DNA of 45,098 nucleotides from [Leptolyngbya] sp. JSC-1 (GTDB lineage: Bacteria; Cyanobacteriota; Cyanobacteriia; Elainellales; Elainellaceae): positions 2,356,289 through 2,401,386 of the forward strand of contig KL662191.1 in the NCBI GenBank assembly GCA_000733415.1. Reading direction: 5' to 3'. Of this stretch, positions 1 through 9,130 are shown in pieces. Numbering within the stretch: the first letter of the stretch is position 1; every line of letters starts with the position of its first letter. The position numbers and the translations under genes are program-made. The notes under the pieces are model-generated. The model had not been told where the DNA came from, searched no databases, and worked only from the letters and a program-made list of their open reading frames with translations.

Positions 1-2151
1 ACCGCTGGGGTGGCTGGTGAGATTTATCTAGCAGGAGCGGGGCTAGCGCGGGGCTACTGGAATCGGGCGGAGTTGACGGCAGAGCGGTTTGTGCCCAATC
101 CGTTTGGAGTCGGAGCACGGTTGTATCGGACTGGGGACCGAGGGCGGTATCGAGCGGATGGCTGCATTGAGTATTTGGGGCGGTTAGACCAGCAGGTGAA
201 GCTACGGGGCTTCCGCATCGAGCTAGGCGAAATCGAAACCCTCCTGGCTCAGCATCCCGCCGTCCAGCAAGCCATCGTCACCCTCTCCACCCCCGACCAC
301 CGCCCCCCCCAACTCGTCGCCCACATCATCCCCACCTCCCCACCTCCCCCATCTCCCCTCGCCCTCCACACCTACCTCCAAACCCGCCTCCCGGCCCACA
401 TGCTCCCGGCCCAGATCACGCTGCATGAAACCTTCCCCCTCACGCCCAACGGCAAAATTGATCGCGCTCGTCTAGCGACACTGGTGCCAGAATCGCCTCC
501 TTCAGTCAACAAACCGCCCCAAACTCCAGTTGAACAGGAACTGCACCGCATCTGGCAGCAGCTTCTAGGATGCGAAACCATCAATCGCCACGACAACTTT
601 TTTGCGCTGGGCGGAGATTCGATTTTGGTGATTCAAATGATTGCCAAAGCCAGTCAGGTCGGACTGCATTTCTCTCCCAAACAGGTGTTTCAGCATCAAA
701 CCATTGCCGCACTTGCCGCCGTTGCCACCCCGACAGCAGCCATCACCGCGCCGCAGCAGATTTTGACTGGAACCGTGCCCCTAACCCCGATTCAGCACTG
801 GTTCTTTGAACAAAACTTTGCCGAGATGCACCATTGGAATCAGGCCGTTTTGTTGGAAGTCCGGCAGCCTGTTGGTCGGGGGTGGTTAGAACAGGCCCTA
901 CAGCAGTTACTCAACCATCACGATAGTTTACGGCTGCGCTTTCAACGCACAGAGATCGGTTGGCATCAGGAGTACGCTGCTGCAAGTATTACTCCACTTC
1001 ACTGGGTCGATCTTTCGCAATTATCAGAGCCGCAGCAAACGCAGGCGATTGAAATAGCCGCTACCGTTCTGCAAGCCAGTCTGAATCTATCAACCCTACC
1101 GTTGCGAATTGTATTCTTTGATCGCGGGCAGCGGTCCGGTCGATTGCTGTTGATTTTGCATCATTTAGTCGTCGATGGCATCTCCTGGCGGATTTTGCTC
1201 AGCGATTTGCACCATCTCTATCAGCAGTTCAGCCAGGGCAAACCAGCCGAGCTGCCGCCCAAAACCAGTGCCTTTCGACAGTGGGCAGAAGCATTGCACT
1301 CCTACCAGCCTAGTGCCGACGAACTCAACTATTGGCACACTCAACCCGACACCCCGCTGCCAATCGATAATCCATGCCATGATATATCAGTCCACAATCG
1401 AGTTGCCGATCTGGAAACCGTATCCGTAGCCCTGTCTGCTTCTGACACCCAAGCCCTGCTCCAAACAGTCCCAGTCGCCTATCAAACTCAAATCAACGAT
1501 CTATTGCTGACAGCGTTCGTTCAGGCATTCTCAACTTGGACAGGCAGTGCAACGCTGTTGATTGAACTAGAATCGCATGGTCGGGAAGATTTGTTTACCA
1601 ATATCGATCTTTCTCGCACTGTCGGTTGGTTCACAACTCTGTTCCCGGTTTGGTTAGATTTAAGTCAGGCTGACACTACCGCTACTGCAATCAAAACCAT
1701 CAAAGAACAGTTGCGGGCGATTCCCCAGAACGGGATTGGCTACGGTATTTGGCGCTATTTACGTCCCTCTCAAGCCAGTCCGCCACCAGCCGCAAAACCA
1801 CAAGTCAGATTTAATTACCTGGGACAGATCGATGCCCTATTCAGCGAGAACCCACTGTTTGGTCTTGCCCCCGAAGCAATTGGTCAATTCCGTAGCCCCA
1901 GCTCTCACCGGGATGTCTTACTAGAAGTCAATGCTCTGATTCGTAATCACCAACTCCGACTCGACTGGAACTACAGCCGCGCCCTGCATCACCGCCGCAC
2001 GATTGCCACCCTAGCAGAGCAGTATCTGATCGCCCTCCGCCAAATTATTCAGCACTGCCTGTCCCCAGCGGCTGGAGGCTACACGCCCTCAGATTTCCCC
2101 CTCATGGCAATTGATCAGGCAGAACTTGACGAACTGTTAGCAGAACTATAG
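1..2151 (+). CDS. Non-ribosomal peptide synthetase, partial: A (C-terminal part)-T-E
   Basis: This is the 3' end of an NRPS gene cut by the window edge. The reading frame is open from base 1, and the GTG at base 10 lies inside an adenylation-domain motif, so it is not a start. Visible in order: the end of an A domain (GLARGYWNR, YRTGD, NGKID), a carrier domain with LGGDS at about residues 175-240, and an epimerization domain from about residue 255 to 700 (HHLVVDG, DLSRTVGWFT). The GGDS-type carrier and the E domain mean the residue loaded here leaves as the D-isomer. The substrate pocket lies upstream of the window, so the amino acid cannot be read. The acidic C-terminus (LDELLAEL) looks like a donor docking helix for the next protein, whose gene starts 13 nt downstream. 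A proline-rich insert at 331-360 sits in the A-domain C-terminal subdomain. Confidence 0.96.
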   Translation, partial: TAGVAGEIYLAGAGLARGYWNRAELTAERFVPNPFGVGARLYRTGDRGRYRADGCIEYLGRLDQQVKLRGFRIELGEIETLLAQHPAVQQAIVTLSTPDHRPPQLVAHIIPTSPPPPSPLALHTYLQTRLPAHMLPAQITLHETFPLTPNGKIDRARLATLVPESPPSVNKPPQTPVEQELHRIWQQLLGCETINRHDNFFALGGDSILVIQMIAKASQVGLHFSPKQVFQHQTIAALAAVATPTAAITAPQQILTGTVPLTPIQHWFFEQNFAEMHHWNQAVLLEVRQPVGRGWLEQALQQLLNHHDSLRLRFQRTEIGWHQEYAAASITPLHWVDLSQLSEPQQTQAIEIAATVLQASLNLSTLPLRIVFFDRGQRSGRLLLILHHLVVDGISWRILLSDLHHLYQQFSQGKPAELPPKTSAFRQWAEALHSYQPSADELNYWHTQPDTPLPIDNPCHDISVHNRVADLETVSVALSASDTQALLQTVPVAYQTQINDLLLTAFVQAFSTWTGSATLLIELESHGREDLFTNIDLSRTVGWFTTLFPVWLDLSQADTTATAIKTIKEQLRAIPQNGIGYGIWRYLRPSQASPPPAAKPQVRFNYLGQIDALFSENPLFGLAPEAIGQFRSPSSHRDVLLEVNALIRNHQLRLDWNYSRALHHRRTIATLAEQYLIALRQIIQHCLSPAAGGYTPSDFPLMAIDQAELDELLAEL
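331..360 (+). repeat. CT-rich repeat inside an A domain
   Basis: Tandem CCCCACCT-like units encode a Pro/Ser run (TSPPPPSP) in the C-terminal subdomain of the first A domain. The same kind of tract lies at the homologous place in the second A domain. Confidence 0.65.
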
Positions 2152-2164
2152 AGAGGATAGATCA

Positions 2165-5100
2165 ATGGACAAACAAAAACAAATCGAAGATATCTATCCG
2201 CTCTCACCGATGCAGCAAGGACTCTTATATCATGCGCTTCTGGATAGCGAAGCTGATGGTTATGATAAAAGTTACGATATATCTAATATCAAAATTAATA
2301 CCAAAAACACGGGCATTTACATACCGCAAGTAGTTCTCAGCCTGACCGGACTCACCGATGTCGCTGGTTTCAGAGCTGCATGGCAACGGGCACTCGCTCG
2401 CCATCCCAGCCTACGCACCGTCTTTCAATGGCAGCGCCGCGAACAGCCGTTTCAGGTCGTTTATCGGCAAGTGGAACTGCCCTGGCAGCAGCAGGATTGG
2501 CGTTCTCTGTCCTCACACCAGCACCATCTAGCGGCATTCCTCGACCAGGATCGGCAGCAGGGGTTCAACCTCAAAACGCCGCCCTTAATGCGTCTGACCC
2601 TAATTCAAACCAGCGACACTGACTACTATCTCGTCTGGACCCAGCATCACTTGATTCTAGATGGCTGGTCAGCCGGACTAGTGTTACAGCAAGTCTTTAG
2701 CGATTATCAAGCCGCTTATCAGCAACAGCAACAGCAACAGTCAGCCATACCATCCAGCCGCCCCTACCGCGACTACATTGCTTGGCTCCAGCAGCAGGAT
2801 TTATCGCTCGCCAAAACTTTCTGGCAATCCCAACTGCAAGGCTTCACCACGCCAACGGTGTTACCCATCCGCGCCAAATCACCCAACCCGCTGCCCCAAC
2901 ACCCCCACTGGAGCGAACAAATTCTCGCCCTCAGCCCAACCACCACCGCTGCTCTAAAATCCCTGGCGCAACAGCATCACTTCACGCTCAACACCCTGGT
3001 GCAAGCAGCTTTTGGCCTACTGCTCAGTCGCTATAGTCAGGAAACCGATGTGCTGTTTGGAACCACCGTCGCCGGTCGTCCAGCAGCGCTCGCAGGCGGC
3101 GAAACTATGGTGGGGCTGTTTATCAATACCCTACCCGTGCGGCTGCAAATTCCCGTTCAGGCAGAGCTGATTCCCTGGCTCCAGCAGGTACAACTTCAGC
3201 AAGCCGAAGCGCTGCAATACGACTACACCCTGCTGCTCGACATCCAAACCTGGAGCGAGATTCCGCGTGGCACTCCCCTGTTTGACAGCCTGCTCGTGTT
3301 TGAAAACTACCCAATCGATGCGGCCTTGTTGCAGCCTTCGTCTGGGCTAGGGCTGACGCAGGTGCAAACCGTGGAATGGACCAGCCTGCCGCTGACGCTG
3401 ATTGTTTCTGCATCAAACCAGTTAACGTTCAAACTGAAATTTGATCAGCAGCAGTTTGCCCCCAGCGCGATCGACCGCCTGCTCCATCACCTGCAAACCC
3501 TACTGACCAGTATCGCCACCAATCCCCACCAGCGTCTGGTCGATCTACCGCTCCTGACGCCAGCTGAACAGCAGCAGTTGGATTCATGGAACCAAACCCG
3601 ATCCACCTATCCTCAAACCTGCCTGCATCAGCTCTTTGAAGCTCAATGCCACCACAGCCCCGATGCCATCGCCGCCCGATTTGACCCTTTTCTAGTTCCC
3701 CGCTCTTCTAGCCAGCTCACCTACAGCCAACTCAACGCCAGAGCCAACCAGCTTGCCCATTATCTTCACGCGATTGGCATTTCGCCCGAAACCCCGATTG
3801 GCCTCTATCTCGACCGTTCCCTAGACCTGGCGATTGCCATCCTGGCGGTGCTAAAAGCCGGAGCCGCCTACGTTCCCCTCGATCCCTCCTATCCAGCCGA
3901 GCGGCTGAACTTCATGCTCAAGGATGCGCAAATTCAGCTTGTACTCAGTCATTCCAGTTTAGATTCAACAGAAAATTCAAAACTTGATTCGAGCTTCAAT
4001 CCATGCTCGGTTATCAAATTTATCCCACTCGATCCGCTCTGGGAGCAGATTGCCGAGCTACCTACCACAAATCTCGATTTACCGATTGCGCTGGATCAGA
4101 GCATCTACATCATGTACACCTCCGGTTCCACTGGGCGACCCAAAGGCGTGATCAATACCCATCGCGGCTTGGTGAATCGCCTCATTTGGATGCAGCAGGA
4201 ATATCACCTCACGCTGACCGATCGGGTGCTGCAAAAAACGCCCTTCAGCTTTGATGTCTCGGTTTGGGAATTTTTCTGGCCCTGGCTGGCCGGAGCCTGC
4301 CTCGTGATTGCTCCGCCCGACGCCCATCGAGACAGTGCCGCCCTCGTGCAGTTGATCCAAACCCAGCAGATCACCACGCTGCACTTTGTTCCCTCGATGC
4401 TGCAAGTAGTTCTAGAAGAACCTGAGCTGGCTGACTGTTCGTCCCTGCAACGCCTCTTCTGTAGCGGTGAAGCTCTCTCCTGCGAGTTGGCTAGCCGCTG
4501 CCGGAATTTACTGAGCGCCGCACTGCACAATCTCTATGGCCCCACCGAAGCCGCAATTGATGTCAGTTGCTTTCCAGTCGAACCGGCTGAAGTTCCCCAG
4601 ACCGCAGAGTCGGTGCCAATTGGCAAACCCATTTCCAATATTCAGCTCTATATTCTCGATTCTTATCTCAACCCGGTTCCAGTTGGCGTTCCAGGTGAAC
4701 TCTACATTACTGGTATCGGCCTAGCACGCGGCTATCTGCACCGGCCAGCTCTCACCGCCGAGGCATTTATTCCCAACCCATTCATCAATCCCTTCCAACC
4801 AGATTCATCCCACTTTAGCCGTCTTTATCGCACCGGCGATCGGGCTTGCTATCTCTCGGATGGTACCATTCGCTTTCTCGGACGCAGCGACACCCAAGTC
4901 AAACTGCGCGGCTACCGCATCGAACTGGGCGAAATCGAAGCCGTCCTAGCTCAGCATCCCGCCGTCCAGCAAGCCATTGCCACCCTCACCCCCCATCCCC
5001 ACCCCCAACTCGTCGCCCACCTCCTCCCATCCCCAACTTCCCCATCCCCCCTACCACCCCCACCCGATCTAACCTCCTTCCTCCGCACCCACCTCCCCGA

Positions 5101-5503
5101 CGCCCTGATTCCCACCCATTTTGTCTGGCTCGATCAGCTCCCCCTCAGTCCCAACGGCAAACTAGACCGCCGCGCCCTGCCCACCCCAGACCAACCCATC
5201 CGTACCGTCGTACCGCCGCGCAATCCCACCGAAGCCATCGTGGCCGCGATTTGGGGCGAAGTGCTGCAACTGGAAACCTTCAGCGTCGAGGATTCCTTCT
5301 TTGAGCTGGGCGGCAATTCACTGCTGGCAACCCGGATCAACTCCCGCCTACGGCAAGCCTTTCAGTTGGAACTTCCGCTGCGCAGCCTGCTGGAATGCCC
5401 CACCGTCGCCGGACTCGCCGAACGCATTGATGTGATGCAAACAACACTGAAGCAAACCGCACCGCCTACCCACCAGCCCGGACGCAAGGAGATCGAGCTA
5501 TGA
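2165..5503 (+). CDS. Non-ribosomal peptide synthetase module C-A-T, serine-activating
   Basis: This is a complete single module. The condensation domain (about residues 8-450) has HHLILDG and opens with IYPLSPMQQG, the kind found after an epimerization domain. The adenylation domain (about 465-985) has YTSGSTGRPKG and YGPTEAA. The carrier domain (about 1015-1085) has LGGNSL. Aligning the A-domain core by eye to GrsA gives the specificity code D-V-W-H-F-S-L-I-D, which is the classical serine code (EntF has D-V-W-H-F-S-L-V-D). The enzyme therefore adds L-Ser to a D-configured upstream residue. GAGAGGA precedes the ATG. The protein ends KEIEL, a probable short linear docking motif for the TubC-type domain opening the next protein. 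The last four bases overlap the next gene, so the two are translationally coupled. A Pro/Ser-rich insert lies at 5021-5070. Confidence 0.96.
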   Translation: MDKQKQIEDIYPLSPMQQGLLYHALLDSEADGYDKSYDISNIKINTKNTGIYIPQVVLSLTGLTDVAGFRAAWQRALARHPSLRTVFQWQRREQPFQVVYRQVELPWQQQDWRSLSSHQHHLAAFLDQDRQQGFNLKTPPLMRLTLIQTSDTDYYLVWTQHHLILDGWSAGLVLQQVFSDYQAAYQQQQQQQSAIPSSRPYRDYIAWLQQQDLSLAKTFWQSQLQGFTTPTVLPIRAKSPNPLPQHPHWSEQILALSPTTTAALKSLAQQHHFTLNTLVQAAFGLLLSRYSQETDVLFGTTVAGRPAALAGGETMVGLFINTLPVRLQIPVQAELIPWLQQVQLQQAEALQYDYTLLLDIQTWSEIPRGTPLFDSLLVFENYPIDAALLQPSSGLGLTQVQTVEWTSLPLTLIVSASNQLTFKLKFDQQQFAPSAIDRLLHHLQTLLTSIATNPHQRLVDLPLLTPAEQQQLDSWNQTRSTYPQTCLHQLFEAQCHHSPDAIAARFDPFLVPRSSSQLTYSQLNARANQLAHYLHAIGISPETPIGLYLDRSLDLAIAILAVLKAGAAYVPLDPSYPAERLNFMLKDAQIQLVLSHSSLDSTENSKLDSSFNPCSVIKFIPLDPLWEQIAELPTTNLDLPIALDQSIYIMYTSGSTGRPKGVINTHRGLVNRLIWMQQEYHLTLTDRVLQKTPFSFDVSVWEFFWPWLAGACLVIAPPDAHRDSAALVQLIQTQQITTLHFVPSMLQVVLEEPELADCSSLQRLFCSGEALSCELASRCRNLLSAALHNLYGPTEAAIDVSCFPVEPAEVPQTAESVPIGKPISNIQLYILDSYLNPVPVGVPGELYITGIGLARGYLHRPALTAEAFIPNPFINPFQPDSSHFSRLYRTGDRACYLSDGTIRFLGRSDTQVKLRGYRIELGEIEAVLAQHPAVQQAIATLTPHPHPQLVAHLLPSPTSPSPLPPPPDLTSFLRTHLPDALIPTHFVWLDQLPLSPNGKLDRRALPTPDQPIRTVVPPRNPTEAIVAAIWGEVLQLETFSVEDSFFELGGNSLLATRINSRLRQAFQLELPLRSLLECPTVAGLAERIDVMQTTLKQTAPPTHQPGRKEIEL
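5021..5070 (+). repeat. CT-rich repeat inside the serine A domain
   Basis: Pyrimidine-only tract encoding SPTSPSPLPPPP, at the homologous linker to the tract at 331-360. It is absent from the third A domain. Confidence 0.65.
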
Positions 5504-8500
5504 ACAATCGAGGCATACAAACCGAAACAAAACAGGATCAACAGCAAGACACAGCAATGGCAACAATCGACCAGTTCTTGAATCATCTTTACGGCCTGGA
5601 TGTCCAGCTCTGGCTCGAAACCGACCAGGCAACCAACGCAGTGCGGCTCCGCTGTAATGCTCCAGAGGAAATCCTCACCCCGGCCCTCAGTGATGAGTTG
5701 CAGCAGCGCAAATCAGAAATTATCGCCTTCCTCCACCAAACCGCTCTGGTTCAAACCGCCCCGCCTCCGCTCATCCCCCAATCCCGTCCCGCTCATCTGC
5801 CGCTTTCCTTTGCTCAACAGCGCCTCTGGTTTCTGGAACAATTACAGCCGGACAGTGCCGTTTACCATATTCCGATTGCCGTCCGCCTCACCGGAATACT
5901 GAACATCACCCAGTTTGAACAAGCGCTGCAGGTTTTGATTCAGCGGCATGAAAGCCTACGCACTAATTTTCAGCTCATCAACGGTCAGCCTGCCCAGGCG
6001 ATTCGTTCCGCCATGTCGTTATCTGTACCAATTGTTGACCTGGCAAATCTCACTGCTATCGATCAAAATGTCATCGAAAAAATCATCGAGACATTAACTC
6101 TAAAAGCCGCTCAGACGCCCTTCGATCTAGCATCCGATCCGTTACTGCGGCTGGCCTTACTGCGGTTGAGTGCCGATCAGCATATCTTACTCTTGACGTT
6201 GCACCACCTGATCACCGACGGTTGGTCAATGGAAATTTTTGTGCGGGAGCTGGCGGCCCTTTATGCAGGCGGAACTCCCCTACCCGAACTGCCGATTCAA
6301 TATGCCGATTTTGCGCTTTGGCAACGCCAGTGGCTGCAAGGCAAACCTTTAGCAGTCCAGTTGGACTATTGGAAACAGCAGTTGGGCGGTAACTTACCAA
6401 TTCTGCAATTGCCGCTCGATTTTCCCCGCAGTCGGATGCAAACCAGTCGCGGTGGCGTAGTCCATTTCTCCCTCACGGCTGACCTCAGCACTCGGCTCAA
6501 GGCCCTGGCGCACCAAGCAGGCTGTACCCTATTCATGACGCTATTGGCGGCCTACAAGCTCCTGCTTTACCGCTACACCGGTCAAACCGATTTGATCGTC
6601 GGCACCCCGATCGCCAACCGCAACCGCGCTGAAGTAGAAGGACTGATCGGCTTTTTCGTCAACACACTAGTCTTACGGACCGATTTGTCGGGAAATCCCA
6701 GTTTTCGAGAATTGCTGCAACGGGTGCGCCAAGTCACCTGGGCCGCCTACGATCACCAGGACCTGCCCTTCGAGAAACTGGTCGAAGAACTGCACCCCGA
6801 ACGCGACCTCAGCTATAATCCCCTCTTCCAAACCAAATTCCGCCTGGAAAATGCCCCCACCGAAAGGCTGCAAGTTCCAGGTCTAACCCTTGAGCTGCTG
6901 CCCCAAATTGCCCCCGTCGCCAAGCTGGATTTGAGCGTGGATTTGTACGAAACATCGAATGGCATCGTTGGCAGTTTTGAGTACAATCGAGATTTGTTTG
7001 CATCCAGAACCATTGAACGCATGGTGAATCATTTTTGTGCGCTATTAGACAGAATCGTAGATTCTCCTGATCAGCCGATTAGCAACCTAGAGTTATTCAC
7101 AGCAACCGAGAAGCAGCATATCTTAGTAGATTGGAATCAAACTCAAATCAATTACGCTCAAGAGACATTTTTTCATCAACTATTTGAATCCCAAGCTGAA
7201 CGCACGCCGGATGCAATTGCCCTCATCTTCAACGACCAGCAGATTACTTACCGCGAACTGAATCACCGCAGCAACCAGCTTGCCCACTATCTGCAAAATT
7301 TGGGCGTGGGACCAGAGGTTGTCGTCGGGCTATGCATTGACCGCACTCCTGAAATGATCATCGGTCTGTTAGCGATTCTGAAAGCCGGGGGAGCCTATTT
7401 GCCGCTCGATCCTACCTATCCACCGGAACGGCTCGCCTTCATGGTCACGGATGCTCAGATTGCGATTGTGCTGACCCAAACTGCGATACTGCACTCGATA
7501 CTGCAACCAGCCGCTTGGCTCAACTCGATTCCAACTGTAATTCCCCTGGACCAAGACTGGCCGATGATCGCCCGATCGCCTGCCCAAAATCTTGTCTGTT
7601 CACTGCATCCCTTGAACTTAGCCTACTTGATCTACACCTCCGGTTCAACTGGCGTTCCCAAGGGCGTTTGGATCTCCCATGCCGGACTGGTCAACTTAAC
7701 CGAAGACAAAATCCGGGTTTGTGATGTGCGAACTGGCGACACCGTGCTGCAATTCTTCTCCTTCAGCTTCGATGCCTCGATTCCCGAAATCATCATGGCT
7801 TTGAGCAGTGGCGCAAAACTCTGTCTAGCTCCTGCCGCCCAGCTTCTGCCCGGAACCGATTTGCTGCACCTGCTGCGCCAACAGTCGATCACTCACATCA
7901 CCCTGACCCCTTCGGCCCTCTCCGCCCTACCCACTGCCGATCTTCCGGCTCTGCGCATGGTGCTAGTAGGTGGCGAAGCTCCGGCTGCCGAGCTAATTCA
8001 GCGCTGGTCAATTGGGCGACGCTTCATCAATGCCTATGGCCCCACCGAAACCACGGTCAACGCCAGTATGGTGCCCTGCGGCAACAGTGAATCGGTTAGC
8101 AAATTTGACAATGAGCCTAATAGTGAATTTTTCAGTGAACCCGATAACGAACCTACGAGCGATCCCCTATTGCCCACCCTGCGCCCCAGCGCCAACAAAC
8201 AGCTTTATATCCTCGACCGTCATCTGCACCCCGTTCCGATTGGTGTGATTGGCGAACTCCACATCGGTGGACTCGGACTGGCTAGAGGCTACCGCCATCG
8301 CCCCGACCTGACTGCCGAGAAATTCATTCCCAATCCGTTCGCCCACCTCTCCCAAGCCGAAGATAACCGCCTCTACAGAACCGGCGATCTGGCCTGCTAT
8401 CTGCCCGACGGTCGCATCAAACTGCTGGGCCGCATCGACAGCCAGGTGAAAATTCGCGGCTTCCGGATCGAACCAGGAGAAATCGCCGCCCTACTCGACC

Positions 8501-9063
8501 AGCATCCCGCCGTTCAAACCAGCCTTGTCACCGTTCGCACCATCGATGCTGACCCTCGCCTGGTCGCCTATGTCGTGCTCGATCCAGCTGCGATTCCAGC
8601 TCCCGACACCCACACCAACCCAACCGAACTGCGGCGCTTCCTGAAGATCAAACTACCCGACTATCTCGTCCCCGCCGCCATCGTTCCCCTCCCAGCCCTT
8701 CCCCTCACCCCCAACGGCAAAGTCGATCTACAAGCCTTGCCCGCCCCCAATCCCAACCGCACCGCCCCCCTACTCCAGCCCCGCACCGATTTAGAAGCCG
8801 CCCTACTGCAACTGTTCGCCCAAGTGCTCGAAGTCGAATCCCTCAGCATCGACGATGACTTCTTCGACCTCGGCGGCCACTCCCTACTCGCCACCCGCCT
8901 AATCGCCCAACTGCAAACCACCCTCCAACTCGACATCAGCGTCGCCGACCTCTTCCAAGCCCCCACCGTCGCCGACCTCGCCCACCACCTCACCACTCAA
9001 CAAACCCGCCAACGCCTGCAAGCCACTCCCAACGCAGACGAGCGCGAAGAGATCGAACTCTAA
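5500..9063 (+). CDS. Non-ribosomal peptide synthetase module TubC docking-C-A-T, aromatic-type substrate
   Basis: Domains in order: an N-terminal TubC-type docking domain (about residues 20-80, with LRCNAPEEILTP), a condensation domain (about 95-530, HHLITDG, opening SFAQQRLWFLEQL as in L-accepting types), an adenylation domain (about 545-1075, YTSGSTGVPKG, YGPTETT) and a carrier domain (LGGHSL). The specificity code read by eye is D-A-P-T-L-G-A-V-N. It matches the tyrosine-type code D-A-S-T-I-A-A-V-C at five of nine positions and conservatively at two more, so an aromatic residue, probably Tyr, is my best guess. No thioesterase or reductase follows on this polypeptide. The tail EEIEL resembles the tail of the preceding NRPS and probably docks to the internal TubC domain of the next protein, which carries the release domain. 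Confidence 0.95.
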   Translation: MNNRGIQTETKQDQQQDTAMATIDQFLNHLYGLDVQLWLETDQATNAVRLRCNAPEEILTPALSDELQQRKSEIIAFLHQTALVQTAPPPLIPQSRPAHLPLSFAQQRLWFLEQLQPDSAVYHIPIAVRLTGILNITQFEQALQVLIQRHESLRTNFQLINGQPAQAIRSAMSLSVPIVDLANLTAIDQNVIEKIIETLTLKAAQTPFDLASDPLLRLALLRLSADQHILLLTLHHLITDGWSMEIFVRELAALYAGGTPLPELPIQYADFALWQRQWLQGKPLAVQLDYWKQQLGGNLPILQLPLDFPRSRMQTSRGGVVHFSLTADLSTRLKALAHQAGCTLFMTLLAAYKLLLYRYTGQTDLIVGTPIANRNRAEVEGLIGFFVNTLVLRTDLSGNPSFRELLQRVRQVTWAAYDHQDLPFEKLVEELHPERDLSYNPLFQTKFRLENAPTERLQVPGLTLELLPQIAPVAKLDLSVDLYETSNGIVGSFEYNRDLFASRTIERMVNHFCALLDRIVDSPDQPISNLELFTATEKQHILVDWNQTQINYAQETFFHQLFESQAERTPDAIALIFNDQQITYRELNHRSNQLAHYLQNLGVGPEVVVGLCIDRTPEMIIGLLAILKAGGAYLPLDPTYPPERLAFMVTDAQIAIVLTQTAILHSILQPAAWLNSIPTVIPLDQDWPMIARSPAQNLVCSLHPLNLAYLIYTSGSTGVPKGVWISHAGLVNLTEDKIRVCDVRTGDTVLQFFSFSFDASIPEIIMALSSGAKLCLAPAAQLLPGTDLLHLLRQQSITHITLTPSALSALPTADLPALRMVLVGGEAPAAELIQRWSIGRRFINAYGPTETTVNASMVPCGNSESVSKFDNEPNSEFFSEPDNEPTSDPLLPTLRPSANKQLYILDRHLHPVPIGVIGELHIGGLGLARGYRHRPDLTAEKFIPNPFAHLSQAEDNRLYRTGDLACYLPDGRIKLLGRIDSQVKIRGFRIEPGEIAALLDQHPAVQTSLVTVRTIDADPRLVAYVVLDPAAIPAPDTHTNPTELRRFLKIKLPDYLVPAAIVPLPALPLTPNGKVDLQALPAPNPNRTAPLLQPRTDLEAALLQLFAQVLEVESLSIDDDFFDLGGHSLLATRLIAQLQTTLQLDISVADLFQAPTVADLAHHLTTQQTRQRLQATPNADEREEIEL

Positions 9064-9070
9064 CCCATCA

Positions 9071-9130
9071 TTTGGCAACACTCACGAGCCACCCCCTCTT
9101 CCCCCTCTTCCCCCTCTCCCCCTCCCCCCC
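9071..9130 (+). repeat. CT-rich repeat forming a gene leader
   Basis: Fills nearly the whole gap between the third NRPS gene and the CmlA-reductase gene. It starts with a degraded copy of the CGACGCTCACGAGCC core and continues with CCCTCTTC units up to the ATG, leaving no Shine-Dalgarno site. Confidence 0.7.

Noticed and set aside
10..12. GTG start for the first NRPS gene
   Set aside because: The codon lies within the conserved A-domain motif before GEIYLAG, and the frame is open to base 1, so the gene continues upstream.
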